24,703 nt of DNA from an uncultured Butyrivibrio sp. (GTDB lineage: Bacteria; Bacillota; Clostridia; Lachnospirales; Lachnospiraceae): positions 1 through 24,703 of the forward strand of contig CAMVRW010000005.1 in NCBI GenBank assembly GCA_947169985.1, read 5' to 3'. This document shows, in pieces, positions 16,629 to 24,550 of this stretch. Both the position numbers and the translations under genes were made by a program. The stretch's first letter is position 1. Each line of letters begins with the position of its first letter. The notes under the pieces are model-generated. The model searched no databases. It was not told where the DNA came from and saw only the letters and a program-made list of their open reading frames with translations.

Positions 16629-16656
16629 TATGCCGAGTACTCATCAAATTCTATTA

Positions 16657-16806
16657 CTATTCCGTCCAAGGGACCTTCCTCCAATTCTCAGCCTCATCTT
16701 TCCATTCACCTTTTGCATTCAGATGCTGTGGTTGCAAGTTGTTGATATTGTCATAACCACTTTGATCATGTACCGGAAGTGCTGTCGTTCTGTTTCGTAA
16801 TTCTTT
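16657..16806 (-). pseudogene. Possible decayed coding fragment
   Basis: On the minus strand this is open for 49 codons before a TAG, but it has no plausible start codon and an in-frame stop directly upstream. It reads like real protein (VHDQSGYDNINNLQPQHLN, then EWKDEAENWRKVPWTE), unlike random sequence. A second open frame upstream (KKYRSINEDLDITKLERITK) overlaps it and would join it by a frameshift, so it may be the remnant of a longer gene. The NLQP..LN pattern recalls HNH/nonspecific endonuclease toxins, but this is a weak resemblance. Chance is not excluded. Confidence 0.25.
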
Positions 16807-16854
16807 CTAACTTCGTAATATCCAGATCTTCGTTAATTGATCTGTATTTCTTTT

Positions 16855-16878
16855 CTTTCTCTTTCTCTTTCTCTTTCT
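16855..16878 (+). repeat. Four-copy CTTTCT simple repeat
   Basis: Four perfect CTTTCT units in tandem, within a longer pyrimidine tract from about 16850 to 16880. On the minus strand this reads AGAAAG and, in one frame, codes for Lys/Glu repeats. It could expand or contract by slippage. No gene depends on it that I can show. Confidence 0.75.
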
Positions 16879-17241
16879 TTTGAACTTAGAACTTAATTAC
16901 TTCTTTTAATACTTTTCTTTATAAATCTAAAAATTTAGTATGCTGGTGGTCCGTACCATCCTTTCCCTGAATATTTTAATTACCTATCCCTTTGGAGTGT
17001 ACCTGCCTTTCTTTCTCCCCGGCTCTGTTTGTTCTATATACCGACTGGAGAAGTAATTGGATATCTTATAAGTATCTCTTGATGTTCTTATTATATTCAT
17101 GGCTATATAATTTGTCAATACATTTTTAGATAAATAATTAATTATTTTGATTATAGTGTCATAATTGTATTATTTTCTGTTATTTATTCTAATTGTATAT
17201 TCTTTTCACACAATTGTGGTAATTATTTTTCCAGTAAAATA

Positions 17242-17267
17242 GGGGCTGTCACAGTTAGGACAGCCCC
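17242..17267 (-). terminator. Intrinsic terminator of glyA
   Basis: A perfect 9-bp stem, GGGGCTGTC (17242-17250) and GACAGCCCC (17259-17267), with an 8-nt loop. On the minus strand the stem is followed by TATTTTACTGG. It lies about 36 nt past the glyA stop and in the right direction. Confidence 0.8.
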
Positions 17268-17303
17268 ATAATAATTCCCAATTTATTAAATTGTTTCAAA
17301 AAA

Positions 17304-18542
17304 TCAATCAAGTGGATACTTATCTGTAAGCTCTTTTATGATGGCGCGAGCTTCGTCGTTCTTCTCACCCTTGTTCTTGATAACGATGGCGATAGCCTCA
17401 GCGATCTTGTCCATATCCTCAGTGTTCATGCCTCTTGTAGTAACAGCAGGTGTTCCAAGACGGATTCCGCTGGTTACGAATGGAGACTGCTGCTCGTTAG
17501 GAATGGTATTCTTGTTGGCTGTGATGTGAGCATCGTCAAGCCATGCCTCTACTTCTTTTCCTGTAAGACCGAAGTTTGTAAGGTCGATCAGCATCAGGTG
17601 GTTGTCTGTTCCGCCGGATACGATCTTGATGCCACGGTTCATAAGTCCTTCGCAAAGAGCCTTTGCATTGTCAACGATGTTCTGGGCATATACCTTGAAG
17701 TCAGGAGAAAGAGCTTCCTTAAAGCAGATAGCCTTAGCTGCAACAACGTGCTCCAAAGGGCCACCCTGTATTCCAGGGAATACTGCCTTATTGAACTTGT
17801 ACTTATCCTGAGCTGCCTGATTCCAGAGGATAAGTCCTCCTCTTGGTCCGCGAAGGGTCTTGTGAGTTGTTGTGGTTACAACATCTGCATATGGGAATGG
17901 GCTTGGGTGAAGGCCTGCTGCTACAAGACCTGCGATATGAGCCATATCTACCATAAGAACTGCGCCACATGCATCAGCTGCTTCTCTGAACTTCGCAAAG
18001 TCGATGGTTCTGCAGTAAGCAGATGCTCCGGCAATGATGAGCTTAGGCTTATGCTCCTTTGCCAGCTTTAACATATTGTCATAATCAAGGATTCCGTTCT
18101 CATCTACACCGTAAGGAACGATGTTGTAGTATGTACCTGAGATGTTGGCTGAACTGCCGTGTGTTAAATGTCCGCCCTGCTCAAGATCCATACCCATGAT
18201 AGTATCTCCGGGCTGAAGAAGTGCAAACTGTACTGCAAGATTTGCCTGAGCGCCTGAATGTGGCTGAACGTTAGCATAGTCGCAGTGGAAAAGCTCTTTT
18301 GCCCTGTCTCTTGCAATGTTCTCTACCTTGTCTACTACGTAGCAACCGCCGTAATATCTTTTACCCGGAAGGCCCTCTGCATACTTGTTGGTGAGTGGAC
18401 TTCCCATTGCAGACATAACTGCCTTGCTGGTCCAGTTCTCTGATGCAATGAGCTCGATGTGGTCGTTCTGACGAGCTACCTCTTCCTCAATAAGGGAAGC
18501 AATTTCCGGGTCAACTTTCCTGACTTCTTCTAAAGAATACAT
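17304..18542 (-). CDS. glyA: Serine hydroxymethyltransferase
   Basis: This cytoplasmic PLP enzyme interconverts serine plus tetrahydrofolate and glycine plus 5,10-methylene-tetrahydrofolate, feeding one-carbon units to purine, thymidylate and methionine synthesis. The 412-residue length is normal. Family marks include IELIASENW at ~29, [13 protein letters not shown] at ~54-66, [10 protein letters not shown] at ~92-101, [14 protein letters not shown] at ~197-210, and the PLP-binding lysine K228 in [16 protein letters not shown]. The ATG at 18542 has a strong AGGAGG 7 nt upstream. It is monocistronic: divergent from the lipid kinase and followed by its own terminator at 17242-17267. I looked for a ZTP or glycine riboswitch in the 160-bp leader and saw none. 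Confidence 0.98.
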   Translation of the reverse strand: MYSLEEVRKVDPEIASLIEEEVARQNDHIELIASENWTSKAVMSAMGSPLTNKYAEGLPGKRYYGGCYVVDKVENIARDRAKELFHCDYANVQPHSGAQANLAVQFALLQPGDTIMGMDLEQGGHLTHGSSANISGTYYNIVPYGVDENGILDYDNMLKLAKEHKPKLIIAGASAYCRTIDFAKFREAADACGAVLMVDMAHIAGLVAAGLHPSPFPYADVVTTTTHKTLRGPRGGLILWNQAAQDKYKFNKAVFPGIQGGPLEHVVAAKAICFKEALSPDFKVYAQNIVDNAKALCEGLMNRGIKIVSGGTDNHLMLIDLTNFGLTGKEVEAWLDDAHITANKNTIPNEQQSPFVTSGIRLGTPAVTTRGMNTEDMDKIAEAIAIVIKNKGEKNDEARAIIKELTDKYPLD

Positions 18543-18673
18543 TTCCCATCCTCCTGATCAACAAACCTTTTTCGCATTTCACAATTTAATGTGTTAAAGC
18601 AACATTGGGGTTATAGTATCATACTCTCATTTAAATTTCTACCCCGTTTTTTACAAATTTTATATGTCATTTG

Positions 18674-18682
18674 TGCTATACT
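18674..18682 (+). promoter_or_regulatory. Extended -10 promoter for the lipid kinase gene
   Basis: TGCTATACT: a TG at 18674-18675 one base before the -10 box TATACT (18677-18682). No good -35 lies at 17 nt (a TTTACA is at 21 nt). An extended -10 can act without one. The predicted transcript would start near 18690, about 40 nt before the ATG. Confidence 0.55.
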
Positions 18683-18732
18683 GTTCCATGTGAACTACAG
18701 GCGCTTTGTCGTCTATTATGGGGAGGTTCAGA

Positions 18733-19704
18733 ATGTACTACTGCATCGTTAACCCCTCTGCCCGTTCAGGCAAGGGAAAAGAAATATGGATGAAACTGGA
18801 GGAGAAATTCAAGGAGTCAGGTCTTGAATTCAGGGCGGTTTTCACAAAAGGCCCCGGACATGCTACTGAGCTTGCCAGATCCATCACCACAAAAGAAGTA
18901 AACAAGGAAGAACTTCCTTTTAAGATTGTTGTGCTGGGTGGCGACGGCACTTTAAATGAAGTAATGAACGGAATCGCCGATTTTGATAATGCACTGGTAG
19001 GCTATGTGCCCATCGGATCCTCTAATGATTTTGCCAGAGATCTTTCCTATCCTAAAAAGGTGGATGACATTCTGCACAAGATTATAGAGGGCAAGGAAGT
19101 TCGCGCTCTGGACCTTGGGAAGCTTACTTATAATAATATGACAAAGCCTATGTCCAGGCTTCATGATGAAACTATTTCAAATACCAGGATATTTGATGTA
19201 AGTTCCGGAATTGGTTTTGACGCAGCTGTCTGCGAAGAGGCCCTTTCTTCAGGCACTAAGAATTTCTTTAACAAGATTGGTCTAGGAAAGCTCACCTACG
19301 GCTCTATTGCCATAAGGCAGCTTCTTGGAGCAGAAAGAGTTCCCTGCGATATAACAGTAGATGATGGGGAGCCCATTCACTTTAATCGTTTCATCTTCAT
19401 CGCTGCCATGATCCATCATTTCGAAGGCGGCGGCTTTAAGTTTGCACCTAAAGCCGACCTTACTGATGGTATGTTTGATCTGGTCTATGCAGGAGATATG
19501 CCTTCAGCAAGAATGCTCCTCGCTCTCCCCTGTTCCTTTATTGGTCACTACTTCTGGATCAAGGGAATCGGACATCACGTGGCTAAAAAGATCAACATCA
19601 AGACCGACGTTCCCATGTGGGTACACACTGATGGTGAAGTTTCCGTCAAGTCAGACGATATTACATGGGAGTGCTTGCAGGGAAAATTAAGACTCATGAC
19701 CTGA
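18733..19704 (+). CDS. Diacylglycerol kinase family lipid kinase (YegS/DagK-like)
   Basis: This 323-residue enzyme belongs to the DAGK catalytic family (YegS/DgkB/BmrU-like), which uses ATP to phosphorylate diacylglycerol or a related lipid at the membrane surface. Visible marks: N-terminal YCIVNPSARSGKG, the nucleotide-binding loop VVLGGDGTLNEV (GGDGT at ~69-73), GSSNDFARD at ~95-103, and a C-terminal beta domain ending VHTDGEVSVKSDD. I start at the ATG 18733 because a GGGGAGG site lies 6 nt upstream; the longer TTG start at 18706 has no such site. The convergent PAP2-type phosphatase makes a kinase and phosphatase pair acting on membrane lipids plausible. The exact lipid substrate cannot be read from the sequence. 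Confidence 0.88.
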   Translation: MYYCIVNPSARSGKGKEIWMKLEEKFKESGLEFRAVFTKGPGHATELARSITTKEVNKEELPFKIVVLGGDGTLNEVMNGIADFDNALVGYVPIGSSNDFARDLSYPKKVDDILHKIIEGKEVRALDLGKLTYNNMTKPMSRLHDETISNTRIFDVSSGIGFDAAVCEEALSSGTKNFFNKIGLGKLTYGSIAIRQLLGAERVPCDITVDDGEPIHFNRFIFIAAMIHHFEGGGFKFAPKADLTDGMFDLVYAGDMPSARMLLALPCSFIGHYFWIKGIGHHVAKKINIKTDVPMWVHTDGEVSVKSDDITWECLQGKLRLMT

Positions 19705-19812
19705 CAAAAAAAGAAAACTTAGCATCGTCTGAAGAAAATCATTCATATCCAGGTCCACCATTCATCAGAGCTTTGGTCTTCAAGGACTTTCTCAGGAAGG
19801 CTATAATTTTTA

Positions 19813-20523
19813 TCAGTTGTAACGAACTGCCACTCTCGCTTCCTGGCGAACACAAAAACCCTCCAGAATAGTTGTGTGATAGAAGACAATGTAAAAGATG
19901 ATAGCCATTATGAAGGCAGTAATAACGTCGTATACAGAGTGCTGCTTGATGAACAGTGTTGAAAGGATAATGGAGACTCCAATAAAATCACTTATGATCT
20001 TACTAACACGATTAAATCTCTTACTGCGATGGATAGCGATCATGGTACCGATAGAGTTGTAAACATGAATGCTTGGCCAAAGGTTCGTAGAAGTATCGCG
20101 GCTGTAAATAATACCTACAAGACTTGTAAAAACGTTATCTCTCGGGAAAACTGCAGGCCTTAAAAGGTGCATGTTCGGAAACAGTGTTGAAACCACAAGG
20201 AAAACTGTCATTCCTGCAGCCAGGAAGAAGAAGTTCTTGTAATAGTCCTCCACATCAAAAGAAAACAGAAGGAACAACAATGTGACCGAAACATATAAAA
20301 ACCACATGTAGTACGGGATAACAAATATCTCATTGAATGGGATAAGGTCATCAACCCTGGTATGGATTATTGAGTAATGAGAAAAGGTATGCTTCTCAAG
20401 AGCAATAAACCATATAAAATAAATAGGTGCGTAAATCATGATCGGTGTAGCCAGGGTCAGAAGATCTCTGAACAGGTCACGGTTTACTTCTCTTCCCGTC
20501 CATTTTTCATAAATCTTTTTCAT
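19813..20523 (-). CDS. PAP2-superfamily membrane phosphatase
   Basis: This 236-residue protein has about six hydrophobic segments and the PAP2 motifs: LLRPAVFP at ~120, WPSIHVYN (~149-156, in place of the usual PSGH, with the catalytic histidine kept), and STLFIKQHSVYDVI at ~190-203 with the second His and the Asp. The PSxH variant is typical of the PAP2 subgroup near inositolphosphotransferase-like proteins. Members remove phosphate from lipid phosphates or transfer phospho-head groups at the outer face of the membrane. A GAGG ribosome binding site lies 7 nt before the ATG. It is last in the minus-strand series after the glycosyltransferase (189-bp gap), so it may have its own promoter. Substrate unknown. 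Confidence 0.82.
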   Translation of the reverse strand: MKKIYEKWTGREVNRDLFRDLLTLATPIMIYAPIYFIWFIALEKHTFSHYSIIHTRVDDLIPFNEIFVIPYYMWFLYVSVTLLFLLFSFDVEDYYKNFFFLAAGMTVFLVVSTLFPNMHLLRPAVFPRDNVFTSLVGIIYSRDTSTNLWPSIHVYNSIGTMIAIHRSKRFNRVSKIISDFIGVSIILSTLFIKQHSVYDVITAFIMAIIFYIVFYHTTILEGFCVRQEARVAVRYN

Positions 20524-20712
20524 AACAAATCCTCATAACTTATGCCAAAACAAGTTGTCTAGTCTAACAATCAAAACCTATTCTAGCACTTCAAAAACAC
20601 ATGTAAATATTCAACATTTACATATTCTGACACTTTTATGAGGATTATTTGTGATAATACACGGATTTGAAGGCATTTTACACTGATTTATTAAAAAAAC
20701 ATAAAAAAATTA
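20524..20712. other. AT-rich gap with an inverted repeat
   Basis: No gene. It holds the 8-bp inverted repeat ATGTAAAT (20601-20608) and ATTTACAT (20616-20623) with a 7-nt spacer, which could be an operator for the PAP2 gene or an AT-rich hairpin after the glycosyltransferase. No GC-rich terminator was seen. Confidence 0.5.
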
Positions 20713-21738
20713 TCAATTGAAGTGGAAAATCTTCTGAAGCAGCTTGTAGCCTGCAAGAGTGATCTTCCTGCCACCTTTTCCGGGAAGGTAAATATATGTT
20801 CCCTCAATACTGTATCTGATCTTGATATACAGCAGATAGTTCTTTTCCTTAATGTAGTTGAGAAGGGCCTTTCTCTTCTCCAGATTCTCCTTGGTGTCCT
20901 CAGTGATAAGGAGAACAGAGGAAATAGCTGTGATGATCTCCAGGTAGTTGAACATATACTTATGGCGCTCGCGCTGTGAGCGGATCATACCATAGTTCTC
21001 TACATAGTAGTCTACCATCAGCTTGTTGACCTTCAGCTGCTGATCAATGCGGGAAAGCATGATCTTCTGGTTAACTGACTGGTCTTCTCTTCCAATGTAA
21101 TAATAGTAAAAGTTAACATCCAGATAATACATGTTCTTAACAAAAGGAAGTGGGTTAAAAACATAGATATTATCAACGTAGAAGGTGTGCTCAGGGAGCT
21201 TAAGTCCGCACTGTCTAAGGAGTTTGGTCCTGTAGATGGCAGAATGCATAAGAAGATAGTGTCCCTTAGGAGTTCTCTTTACATCCTTCCAGGTGAAAAG
21301 CTGCTCAATTGGGAACATGGTGTTGTAGCGCATAACCTTGTGACGCTTCTCACCAACCTTGTTGTAAACGAAGTTGCTGATAAGAAGATCCAGCTGTTTT
21401 TCTCCGCCAGCCAGCTCACTCAGCGTGCTGAGGATCTTTCTGTAAGCGATTTCCTTTACCCAGTCGTCAGAGTCAACGACCTTGAAGAAAAGACCTGTTG
21501 CATTCTCTATACCTGCATTGACAGCTGAACCGTGGCCTCCGTTGGGCTTATGGATTGCTTTGCATATAGTTGGGTACTTCTTAGCGTACTCATCAGCAAT
21601 CTTTGCAGTATTATCCTTTGAACCATCATCTACAATGAGGATCTCGACCTCTTCACCACCCACAAGCAGTGAATCGATACATTTTGACATATAATCCTGG
21701 GAATTGTAGCATGGTACGGCAATTGACAGTAATTTCAT
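20713..21738 (-). CDS. Family 2 glycosyltransferase
   Basis: This 341-residue enzyme is a GT-A fold, family 2 transferase, which moves a sugar from a nucleotide sugar to a cell-surface acceptor. Marks: SIAVPCYNSQDY at ~5-16, the nucleotide-binding VDDGSKDNT at ~36-44, the NGGHGSAVNAGIENA region at ~66-80, and DSDDW at ~89-93 (the DxD-like metal site). The C-terminal half is rich in Tyr and basic residues and has no evident TM segment, so it is a cytoplasmic or membrane-surface enzyme. An AAGGAG site lies 10 nt before the ATG, and the gene begins 27 nt after the DUF1653 gene. The nearby lipid kinase and PAP2 phosphatase suggest lipid or glycolipid decoration, but the sugar and acceptor are unknown. 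Confidence 0.9.
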   Translation of the reverse strand: MKLLSIAVPCYNSQDYMSKCIDSLLVGGEEVEILIVDDGSKDNTAKIADEYAKKYPTICKAIHKPNGGHGSAVNAGIENATGLFFKVVDSDDWVKEIAYRKILSTLSELAGGEKQLDLLISNFVYNKVGEKRHKVMRYNTMFPIEQLFTWKDVKRTPKGHYLLMHSAIYRTKLLRQCGLKLPEHTFYVDNIYVFNPLPFVKNMYYLDVNFYYYYIGREDQSVNQKIMLSRIDQQLKVNKLMVDYYVENYGMIRSQRERHKYMFNYLEIITAISSVLLITEDTKENLEKRKALLNYIKEKNYLLYIKIRYSIEGTYIYLPGKGGRKITLAGYKLLQKIFHFN

Positions 21739-21765
21739 TACACTTAACTCCTTAACTTCTTTTAA

Positions 21766-22473
21766 TTATCTTAATCTGGTACTCTCGTACTTTTCCATAG
21801 TGGTGAGGCAATTGCGAAGGTCGTTGAATCTGTCGTAAACATCCCCTTCGTTTATAACAACCCCAAGGTCCATGGCCATAATATCAATCATATCATTTGT
21901 TATCACAGGACGGAGCTTGGATAAAATGTCATTCTTATCCACAGCAAGATCCGCATCCATAAACTCAATAACAAGTGGATTTAAATTAAGCTCCTGTGCT
22001 TCCTCATCCACAGTCTTGCTCATGACAGCTGACTGTTTTGGAGGTGTCTTATCAAGTTTAAAGCCTGCAAGGATTGAAGAGGTCTTCTCAGGTTTCACCA
22101 GGTTATCATTTGCTGGGCGCTTCTCAGGTCTTACGGTTCTGGAGTCCTCTACCTTCTGAGGAGTCACAGATCTTGAATCATCAGTTCTTTCCTGTGGATC
22201 AAATTTCTTTGCTTCTCCGACAGCATTTCCTGCCTCCAGGCCACTCTCTACCTTCTCGAATCTCATCTTCTGTGGGGCATCAGGATACTTGGTCCTGTCC
22301 ACCTCAGACATAAACATATCTAATGGCCTTACGTAAGTCTTGTAATCTCCGTAAAGTGCCTGATAAACTACCTTTTCTTCCCTGGTCTCGGAATCGATGG
22401 CGATTGTAATGATCTGGTACAGATTCCCCTTAAAATGTCTGTACAGTTCCTGTGGTCTTGGTTTTTCTCTCAT
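21766..22473 (-). CDS. DUF1653 domain protein with unrecognised C-terminal half
   Basis: This 235-residue protein starts with a DUF1653 domain (residues ~1-70: GLYRHFKG-like ELYRHFKGNLYQII, VVYQALYGDYKTYVRPLDMF). DUF1653 proteins are small and of unknown function. Residues ~75-155 are a charged, low-complexity, probably disordered linker. Residues ~165-235 form a helical domain (ILSKLRPVITNDMIDIMAMD, then DVYDRFNDLRNCLTTMEKYE) that I do not recognise; most DUF1653 proteins I know are shorter. GAGGGG lies 8 nt before the ATG. A good promoter sits at 22523-22551, so the gene can be expressed apart from holA. Confidence 0.75.
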   Translation of the reverse strand: MREKPRPQELYRHFKGNLYQIITIAIDSETREEKVVYQALYGDYKTYVRPLDMFMSEVDRTKYPDAPQKMRFEKVESGLEAGNAVGEAKKFDPQERTDDSRSVTPQKVEDSRTVRPEKRPANDNLVKPEKTSSILAGFKLDKTPPKQSAVMSKTVDEEAQELNLNPLVIEFMDADLAVDKNDILSKLRPVITNDMIDIMAMDLGVVINEGDVYDRFNDLRNCLTTMEKYESTRLR

Positions 22474-22493
22474 AGATTATTCCCCTCTTTTTA

Positions 22494-22506
22494 TGACCGA
22501 TGGTCA
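22494..22506 (-). promoter_or_regulatory. Short palindrome in the leader of the DUF1653 gene
   Basis: TGACC-GAT-GGTCA: two 5-bp arms around a 3-nt centre, between the promoter and the ribosome binding site. It may be a regulator site or a small hairpin. Weak evidence by itself. Confidence 0.3.
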
Positions 22507-22522
22507 GGTCACACATTTCTAT

Positions 22523-22551
22523 AGTATATGCTAACGCACCAATATTTTCAA
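22523..22551 (-). promoter_or_regulatory. Promoter of the DUF1653-glycosyltransferase genes
   Basis: On the minus strand TTGAAA (22551-22546), a 17-nt spacer and TATACT (22528-22523) form a near-consensus sigma-A promoter. The transcript should start near 22516, about 43 nt before the DUF1653 ATG. It lies in the 95-bp gap after holA. Confidence 0.75.
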
Positions 22552-22568
22552 TTCTGTATTACCGGCTA

Positions 22569-23594
22569 TCATCCTGCCTTGCCAACGCTGGTACAACCGA
22601 TTATTACCATCTCTACACTGATGATATAGTCAAGCTTGCCCTTCTTAACAGCTTCATCGTTGGAGGCACACAGCTCTAAAGCTCCCCTTAGCTGTTCAAA
22701 GGAATACTTTCTTGCCCAGCCCTGGTACTTTCCCACAAGGAATGGAGCTATCTTCAGGGCACTTGCTATCTCTGCACTGCTGCGGCGATTATCAGTCATC
22801 TCTTTTATCTGGAGCATGATGTTAAACTGCCTTGTGATCAGCGCCAGTATCTTGGCAGGAGGTTCCTTAAGTGCCAGAAGATCATAATACAGCTCCATGG
22901 CCTTTGTCTGGTCCTGGGAAGAAATAGCATCTGTCATGGCAAATATCCTACCAGTAAGGTAATTGGCGCAGACAGCATCAATATCCTCCTCGGTTATGGC
23001 ATTTCTGTCTATGCAATAGCAAATAAGCTTTTCAATTTCAGTTGCTATGTTTGACATATCGGTGCCTACACGGTCTATGAGAACAGCCTGTGCTCTTGGA
23101 GAAATGTCTTTTCCCTCGGATGCCACCCTGGACCTGATCCACTTCTTTAGAAGTTCCTCGTCCTGAGCAGAACACTCCATCTCGAAACCGATCTTTGAAA
23201 GAGCCTTGTAGATGTCTTTTCTCTTATCAACCTCTTTCTCCACAAAGATAAAAAGCGTAGTCTCGGAAGGCGCTTTAAGATAATCCGCCAGTTCCGAACA
23301 TCCGGCCTTGAAAAAGCCGCTGTTCTCCACAAGGATCACCCTTCTATCCGACAAAAATGGCATGGTCTCCGCCATATCTATCACTTCAGTGGGAGAAATA
23401 TTGTCTCCCTCATACTTATTAAAATTCATTGAATTAGCGCTTCCGCCAAGGGCCTTAACGAGCTTGTCCCTGTTCTGGAGCCTAAGATACGCCTCATCTC
23501 CGTATATCAGGTAGCAGGGCTTAAAATCACCTGATGCCACATCCTCATTAAGTTGCCTTTGTTTAGCGGGAAAATCGCTGGTCTTAGCTGCCAT
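22569..23594 (-). CDS. holA: DNA polymerase III subunit delta
   Basis: This 341-residue protein is the delta subunit of the clamp loader, which opens the beta sliding clamp so it can be loaded on DNA. The N-terminal AAA+-like domain starts with YLIYGDEAYLRLQNRDKL at ~28-45, which includes the modified Walker A region. SRVASEGKDISPRAQAVLIDRVGTDMSNIATEIEKL at ~155-190 is the second module, and the C-terminal helical collar includes LLALKEPPAKILALITRQFN at ~245-264. Length and order fit the family. GAGGTGAG lies 6 nt before the ATG. It is divergent from nrdG and followed by its own gap and promoter before DUF1653. The C-terminal part is typical and not truncated. Confidence 0.93.
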   Translation of the reverse strand: MAAKTSDFPAKQRQLNEDVASGDFKPCYLIYGDEAYLRLQNRDKLVKALGGSANSMNFNKYEGDNISPTEVIDMAETMPFLSDRRVILVENSGFFKAGCSELADYLKAPSETTLFIFVEKEVDKRKDIYKALSKIGFEMECSAQDEELLKKWIRSRVASEGKDISPRAQAVLIDRVGTDMSNIATEIEKLICYCIDRNAITEEDIDAVCANYLTGRIFAMTDAISSQDQTKAMELYYDLLALKEPPAKILALITRQFNIMLQIKEMTDNRRSSAEIASALKIAPFLVGKYQGWARKYSFEQLRGALELCASNDEAVKKGKLDYIISVEMVIIGCTSVGKAG

Positions 23595-23640
23595 TTATAA
23601 CTCACCTCGCCTTCTATGTTAACATATCTTTAAGTTTTTT

Positions 23641-23649
23641 TGATATACT
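23641..23649 (+). promoter_or_regulatory. Extended -10 promoter for nrdG
   Basis: TGATATACT: TG plus one base before TATACT (23644-23649), about 45 nt before the nrdG ATG. No clear -35. No NrdR-like box was seen in this 99-bp gap, unlike before nrdD. Confidence 0.5.
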
Positions 23650-23693
23650 AAATGAGCTTCAATTATTAACTTTCAGATGGGGAGAAACACAAA

Positions 23694-24383
23694 ATGTTGA
23701 TTCATGGACTTCAGAAAATGACGCTTTTGGACTATCCGGAGCATGTGGCCTGTACCGTATTCCTTTCAGGCTGCGATTTCAGATGCCCCTACTGCCATAA
23801 TTTTGAACTGGTAGATGGCAGTGCAAGTCCCATTATGAGCGAAGATGAATTCTTTGGTTTCCTTGATAAGCGCCACGGCCTCTTAGACGGAGTTGCCATC
23901 ACCGGCGGAGAGCCTCTGATGCGCCCTGATCTTGCTTCATTTATCAAGAAGATACGGGAAATGGGCTACCTCATAAAGCTTGACACCAACGGCTATCATC
24001 CCGACCGGTTAAAAGAGCTTTTGGAAGAAAACCTGCTGGATTACATCGCCATGGATATAAAGAACTCTTTAGAGAAATATCCGACAACTATCGGTTTATC
24101 GGATATCAACATTTCTCTAATAAAGGATAGCATTTCCCTTATTATGGACAGTGGCGTGGATTACGAATTCAGAACAACTGTAATTAAAGAGTTTCACGAA
24201 AAAGATGATTTTGAAAAGATAGGGACCACAATTTGTGGTGCCAAAAGATACTTTCTGCAACAATTTGTAGAAAGAGATACAGTACCTGATTGTTCCTTAA
24301 GCGCTCCAAGTGCCGAAGAGATGGAGCTTTTCCTTCAGACTGCCAGGATCCATGTTAAAAATGCCCAGATCCGGGGATTGTAA
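23694..24383 (+). CDS. nrdG: Anaerobic ribonucleoside-triphosphate reductase activating protein
   Basis: This 229-residue radical SAM enzyme uses a 4Fe-4S cluster and S-adenosylmethionine to put a glycyl radical on the class III ribonucleotide reductase. The cluster motif CDFRCPYCHN is at residues 27-36 (C27, C31, C34). It is followed by GVAITGGEPLMRPDL (~66-80) and KLDTNG (~99-104), both typical of the family. Length fits the longer NrdG2-like type that starts GLQKMTLLDYPEHVA. A GGGGAG site lies 8-9 nt before the ATG. It precedes nrdD on the same strand, reversing the usual nrdD-nrdG order, with a 167-bp gap that holds a second promoter. Confidence 0.95.
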   Translation: MLIHGLQKMTLLDYPEHVACTVFLSGCDFRCPYCHNFELVDGSASPIMSEDEFFGFLDKRHGLLDGVAITGGEPLMRPDLASFIKKIREMGYLIKLDTNGYHPDRLKELLEENLLDYIAMDIKNSLEKYPTTIGLSDINISLIKDSISLIMDSGVDYEFRTTVIKEFHEKDDFEKIGTTICGAKRYFLQQFVERDTVPDCSLSAPSAEEMELFLQTARIHVKNAQIRGL

Positions 24384-24396
24384 TTTAGCTGTGAAA

Positions 24397-24412
24397 CCAC
24401 TACATATTGTGT
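24397..24412 (+). promoter_or_regulatory. NrdR-like box 1 upstream of nrdD
   Basis: CCACTACATATTGTGT matches the NrdR box consensus (ACACWATATATWGTGT) at 14 of 16 positions by my count. NrdR represses ribonucleotide reductase genes when dATP/ATP is high. It is upstream of the -35 box. Confidence 0.75.
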
Positions 24413-24427
24413 TTTTGTTTTTTCGTT

Positions 24428-24443
24428 TATCTATATATTGACA
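24428..24443 (+). promoter_or_regulatory. NrdR-like box 2, over the nrdD -35 box
   Basis: TATCTATATATTGACA has the exact core CWATATATWG, but poor outer bases. It begins 31 bp after box 1, about three helical turns, the spacing common for NrdR box pairs. It overlaps the -35 TTGACA. Confidence 0.65.
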
Positions 24444-24466
24444 TTTAGCTTTTGCTATGCTATTCT
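24438..24466 (+). promoter_or_regulatory. nrdD promoter
   Basis: TTGACA (24438-24443), a 17-nt spacer and TATTCT (24461-24466): near-consensus sigma-A promoter. The transcript should start near 24473, leaving a leader of about 78 nt. Box 2 would block RNA polymerase binding. Confidence 0.8.
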
Positions 24467-24492
24467 TTATTTACACCGAACAAAACCTTTTT

Positions 24493-24518
24493 GAGCTGCC
24501 AAGCGCAGCTCTTGTTTT
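24493..24518 (+). terminator. Hairpin plus T-run in the nrdD leader
   Basis: GAGCTG (24493-24498) and CAGCTC (24506-24511) with a 7-nt loop, then TTGTTTT. The stem is short and flanking AAAAC/GTTTT may extend it. It could be a weak attenuator or the end of nrdG transcription. Confidence 0.4.
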
Positions 24519-24550
24519 AACTTATAAAGTATTTTGAAGGGGGATTACAT

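Larger units (their letters stand above)
16576..17303. other. Gene-poor region between the kinase and glyA
   Basis: About 730 bp without an intact gene. It holds a hairpin (16591-16628), a minus-strand open stretch that may be decayed coding DNA (16657-16806), a CTTTCT repeat (16855-16878), an AT-rich stretch (about 17090-17240) with the 10-bp palindrome CACAATTGTG at 17209-17218, and the glyA terminator (17242-17267). No tRNA fold or known riboswitch was seen. Confidence 0.6.

Noticed and set aside
17526..18071. 181-codon plus-strand open frame inside glyA
   Set aside because: It is antisense to a well-conserved gene and has a Cys/Ser-rich shadow composition.
18543..18705. Riboswitch (ZTP or glycine) before glyA
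   Set aside because: The short leader lacks the conserved core motifs of either class.
18706..18732. TTG start giving the lipid kinase nine extra residues
   Set aside because: No ribosome binding site precedes it, while GGGGAGG is well placed before the ATG at 18733.
19705..19812. Shared terminator between the convergent lipid kinase and PAP2 genes
   Set aside because: There is an A/T tract but no convincing GC-rich stem; only partial direct repeats were found.
23595..23693. NrdR box before nrdG
   Set aside because: The only palindrome, around ATGTTAACAT, does not match the consensus.
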